Source: Candidatus Taylorbacteria bacterium RIFCSPHIGHO2_02_FULL_46_13 (GTDB lineage: Bacteria > Patescibacteriota > Minisyncoccia > Phycocordibacterales > DSPV01). Taken from it: DNA of 14,136 nucleotides. The stretch lies in the NCBI GenBank assembly GCA_001821015.1, contig MHRQ01000015.1, positions 5,842-19,977 on the forward strand. The letters are read 5' to 3'. Under the pieces are notes generated by a model that had not been told where the DNA came from, ran no database searches, and saw nothing but the letters and a program-made list of their open reading frames with translations. This document shows, piece by piece, positions 12,093-14,136 of this stretch. The translations under genes and the position numbers were made by a program. Within the stretch, counting starts at the first letter, position 1, and each line of letters begins with the position of its first letter.

Positions 12093-13247
12093 ATGCCACA
12101 AATTAAACCTGACATAGAAGCATTCGCAAGAATTAAAGTCCTTGGTATCGGCGGCTCCGGCAAGAATGCCGTCAACCACATGATCAACTCCAAGGTCAGG
12201 GGGGTTGAATTTATCGCTATCAACACCGACGCCCAGGACCTGCAGAATTCCCTTCCGAAAAAGAAAATCCATATCGGGAAAAACCTCACTCACGGACTCG
12301 GCACCGGCATGGACCCCGATCTAGGGAAACGCGCGGTGGAAGAAAACAGAGAAGAAATTCAAGAGGCCATCAAAGGAGCTGACATGGTGTTTATCGCCGG
12401 GGGCCTCGGCGGTGGAACCTGCACTGGTGCGGCACCGACCATCGCGAAAATCGCAAAAGAACTCGGCGCGCTTACCGTCGCAATCGTGACCAAACCATTT
12501 TCATTTGAAGGACAACAGCGCATGCGTTATGCAGATCAGGGATTAGACGAACTTCGCAAGTCCGTGGACGCGATTGTCGTAATCCCCAACGACCGACTCC
12601 TGGCAAACGTATCAAAAGAAACTACCGCACGCACTGCATTCGCCATGTGCGACGACGTGCTTAAGCAGGCGGTGGAAGGAATCTCTGATCTAATTACCAT
12701 CCCCGGCATCATCAACACCGACTTTGCCGACATCAGGTCAATCCTCCAAAATGCGGGTTCGGCCCTCATGGGCATCGGTAGTGCCTCAGGCGAGAAACGC
12801 GCAGAGGAAGCCGCAAAAACCGCTATTAACTCCCCTCTCTTGGATCTTTCCATTGCCGGCGCCAAGGGAGTACTGTTCTCAATTGCGGGCGGAGAAGATA
12901 TGACCATGTTTGAAATTCAGGATGCGGCAAAGGTAATCACCGAATCTGTTGACCCCGACGCGAAAGTCATCTTCGGTACTGTCCGCGATGACCGATTAAA
13001 GAAAAATGAGATTAAGATTACCGTTATTGCATCTGGTTTTCCGGAAGCAACGCATCGTCGTCTCTTCAACGAATCCCCTATGACTCCAGAGAAAAAAGGC
13101 AGCACTATTTTCAACACGCTGATTTCAGGTGGAGCAGCAAAAGAAGCCCCAAAGCCTCATCAGGATAAAAAAGAGGAGAAAGCTGACGTTGCCTCTGATA
13201 ACGATGATTGGGGTGCAGTACCTGCGTTCCTCCGAAGGAAAAAATAG
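12093..13247 (+). CDS. ftsZ: Cell division protein FtsZ
   Basis: A 384-residue tubulin-like GTPase that polymerises into the division ring. The nucleotide pocket starts with KVLGIGGSGKNAVNHM (15-30). The tubulin signature reads GGLGGGTCTGAAP (103-115), so Cys110 replaces the usual Gly of GGGTGTG. The synergy T7 loop NTDFADI (208-214) keeps the catalytic acids Asp210 and Asp213. A charged, Lys/Glu-rich linker (about 348-370) leads to the C-terminal peptide DDWGAVPAFLRRKK, which binds FtsA and other partners. The linker is short. The ATG at 12093 has no Shine-Dalgarno. It follows ftsA, but terminator-like and repetitive DNA between them implies separate transcription. Confidence 0.96.
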   Translation: MPQIKPDIEAFARIKVLGIGGSGKNAVNHMINSKVRGVEFIAINTDAQDLQNSLPKKKIHIGKNLTHGLGTGMDPDLGKRAVEENREEIQEAIKGADMVFIAGGLGGGTCTGAAPTIAKIAKELGALTVAIVTKPFSFEGQQRMRYADQGLDELRKSVDAIVVIPNDRLLANVSKETTARTAFAMCDDVLKQAVEGISDLITIPGIINTDFADIRSILQNAGSALMGIGSASGEKRAEEAAKTAINSPLLDLSIAGAKGVLFSIAGGEDMTMFEIQDAAKVITESVDPDAKVIFGTVRDDRLKKNEIKITVIASGFPEATHRRLFNESPMTPEKKGSTIFNTLISGGAAKEAPKPHQDKKEEKADVASDNDDWGAVPAFLRRKK

Positions 13248-13252
13248 TAACG

Positions 13253-13276
13253 AGGGAATAGGATTTACCCTATAAA
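13253..13276. repeat. TAGGGTA-type motif after ftsZ
   Basis: AGGGAATAGGA then TTTACCCTATAAA, directly after the ftsZ stop. TTACCCTATAAA (13265-13276) is repeated exactly at 14125-14136, bracketing the GNAT gene region. Confidence 0.45.
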
Positions 13277-13319
13277 ATTTTAGCGAGATGGGAAGATAAT
13301 TAAGAATCAGTTCGAGCTG

Positions 13320-13355
13320 TATCATATTTAGCAGCGATAGCGGCTAAATATGATA
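13320..13355. other. 13-bp hairpin in the ftsZ 3' region
   Basis: TATCATATTTAGC (13320-13332) is the exact complement of GCTAAATATGATA (13343-13355), with a 10-nt loop. There is no T-tract, so it may be a 3'-UTR stem or an operator rather than a terminator. Confidence 0.45.
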
Positions 13356-13483
13356 TCGGGGAAATAAGATATTAGTGGATAAATCTGGGGTAAGCTAGAA
13401 TACGCTATAAACTTTTTTAATAGTACAGCGGATACAGGTCAGACGGACTAAAATTTTTAAGGGTGAAAGGTACAGGGAATAGC
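13356..13483 (+). other. Noncoding stretch before the ftsZ-side terminator
   Basis: No reading frame of note. It holds two -10-like hexamers (TAGAAT 13396-13401, TATAAA 13406-13411) without clear -35 boxes, and another TAGGGTA-type motif (AAGGGTGAAAGGTACAGGGA, from 13459). It could be a long ftsZ 3' UTR or a roughly 100-nt small RNA ending at 13514. Confidence 0.25.
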
Positions 13484-13514
13484 AAAGCGCCGCCCTTCGG
13501 GCGGCGCTTTTTTT
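13484..13514 (+). terminator. Strong intrinsic terminator (UUCG-capped)
   Basis: AAAGCGCCGCCC (13484-13495) pairs with GGGCGGCGCTTT (13499-13510) across a C(UUCG)G-type cap, followed by further T residues to 13514. It closes the ftsZ transcript, or a small RNA, 237 bases after the ftsZ stop. Confidence 0.85.
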
Positions 13515-13528
13515 ACTCACAAACAAAT

Positions 13529-13550
13529 TTCGTTCGATATATCGAACGAA
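13529..13550. repeat. CGATATATCG palindrome, copy 2
   Basis: A perfect 22-bp palindrome with core CGATATATCG and arms TTCGTT/AACGAA. It begins 15 bases after the ftsZ-side terminator and lies 36 bp centre-to-centre from copy 3. Confidence 0.6.
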
Positions 13551-13565
13551 TGCACATTACCACAG

Positions 13566-13585
13566 TGTTACGATATATCGTAACA
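13566..13585. repeat. CGATATATCG palindrome, copy 3
   Basis: A perfect 20-bp palindrome, TGTTACGATATATCGTAACA. It has the same core as copies 1 and 2 but unrelated arms that remain fully complementary. It lies just before the GNAT terminator. Confidence 0.6.
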
Positions 13586-13591
13586 AATTAG

Positions 13592-13626
13592 AAAAAAACC
13601 GAAAGCTTCTTGAGCTAACGGTTTTT
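13592..13626 (-). terminator. Intrinsic terminator of the GNAT gene
   Basis: Read on the minus strand: AAAAACCG, an inner AGCT stem with a 5-nt loop, CGGTTTTT, and a run of seven T in total. It lies 35 bases past the GNAT stop. On the plus strand it also ends in five T, so it may act both ways. Confidence 0.65.
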
Positions 13627-13660
13627 GAATGTATATCACCAAGTTGAGAAGAGGCAATCT

Positions 13661-14101
13661 TTACGATCGCTTGAGACGATATTGGAGCTTTGACCTAGGT
13701 AAGAACCCCGCGATAGTTAGGATGTCAATTGTGCCTAAGTCTTCCGGCCAAGCACTAGCTTCAATAAATTCAATCCCAGCAGCCTCTTCAATAAGCAAAT
13801 CCACTATCCGTTTTCCCAGAGAGAGCGCATCACAACCATTCCGTACTATGAGGTTATGAATACTTGCAAAGCTGTGGGACACGGCGTATGTCCTGACCTT
13901 GACTCCCATAGCGAGGATGCGGCCATCATCATTCCATGCAACTACCAGCTGAGACCTCTTCATGTGAGCAAGGAGACTTTCCTCATCAACCGTATTTGCC
14001 TTTGAGTGTTGGCTCCTCAAGAGATGGTTGATGTCATCTACAACTGTCTGGCTGACTTCGCTGGGACGTAGTCTTCTTACCATTATTTTTCCAGTGAACA
14101 T
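13661..14101 (-). CDS. GNAT-like N-acetyltransferase
   Basis: A 146-residue protein with the strand-helix pattern of the GNAT fold: an N-terminal region with VSQTVVDDINHLL, then QLVVAWNDDGRILAMGVKV (51-69), a central strand IHNLIV (81-86), a helix SLGKRIVDLLIEEA (94-107), and C-terminal IEFIEASAWP and AGFLPRSKLQYRL. The acetyl-CoA pyrophosphate loop, usually RxxGxG/A, is here NGCDALSLGK and looks degenerate. Substrate is unknown. The ATG at 14101 follows a Shine-Dalgarno AAGGAG (14112-14117) with a 10-base spacer, the only clear one in the window; a second ATG at 14083 lacks it. The gene converges on ftsZ and may be a recent arrival. Family assignment is moderate. Confidence 0.7.
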   Translation of the reverse strand: MFTGKIMVRRLRPSEVSQTVVDDINHLLRSQHSKANTVDEESLLAHMKRSQLVVAWNDDGRILAMGVKVRTYAVSHSFASIHNLIVRNGCDALSLGKRIVDLLIEEAAGIEFIEASAWPEDLGTIDILTIAGFLPRSKLQYRLKRS

Positions 14102-14111
14102 AAAACGTGCA

Positions 14112-14117
14112 CTCCTT
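14112..14117 (-). promoter_or_regulatory. Shine-Dalgarno of the GNAT-like gene
   Basis: AAGGAG on the minus strand, 10 bases before the ATG at 14101. It fixes the start and contrasts with the other genes here, which have none. Confidence 0.6.
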
Positions 14118-14136
14118 TCTGATGTTACCCTATAAA

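Noticed and set aside
1..14136. tRNA genes or a CRISPR array
   Set aside because: No T-loop and anticodon-stem arrangement, and no regularly spaced direct repeats, were seen on either strand.

Overview
The window most resembles a small-genome member of the candidate phyla radiation (Patescibacteria, Parcubacteria/Paceibacteria-like). The grounds are compact genes with terse intergenic signals, a four-domain S1 protein of 390 residues, an rpsU-ybeY-ftsA-ftsZ block, degenerate HisRS-like and metallo-beta-lactamase-like proteins, and an almost complete lack of Shine-Dalgarno sequences. This is inference from gene content; no marker phylogeny was possible. Stops follow the standard bacterial code, with TGA used as a stop.

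Layout. Positions 1-3242 (minus strand) hold a small operon: an MBL-fold protein without its metal ligands, a one-pass membrane protein, and gyrA, which runs off the left edge with 739 codons present. Facing it, 3305-4711 (plus) is rpsA with a roughly 220-nt structured leader. 4712-4982 is a chain of hairpins closing rpsA against the minus-strand genes. 4983-5213 is a decayed 3' remnant of pyrB. It lies just downstream of a fused ABC exporter (5225-7027), which follows pth (7045-7635) as a likely pth-ABC operon.

Divergent from pth is a plus-strand block: lepB (signal peptidase I), a catalytically degenerate HisRS paralogue overlapping lepB by one base (TAATG), rpsU, ybeY, ftsA and ftsZ. It joins translation, rRNA processing and cell division. 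ybeY overlaps ftsA by 83 bases, and a near-consensus promoter for ftsA lies inside ybeY. ftsA and ftsZ are split by 586 noncoding bases holding a very long palindromic terminator, a CGATATATCG palindrome and a 289-bp element with 19-bp inverted ends and a possible 4-bp target duplication. After ftsZ comes a structured noncoding gap with two terminators and two more CGATATATCG palindromes, then a convergent GNAT-like gene (13661-14101), the only gene here with a clear Shine-Dalgarno.

Genome-style signals worth following are extended -10 promoters placed so close to start codons that gyrA, pth, rpsU and possibly lepB would be leaderless or nearly so; a dispersed TAGGGTA-type motif at gene ends; and three perfect palindromes sharing one 10-bp core but with different self-complementary arms. 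No tRNA, rRNA, CRISPR array or intact transposase gene was seen.
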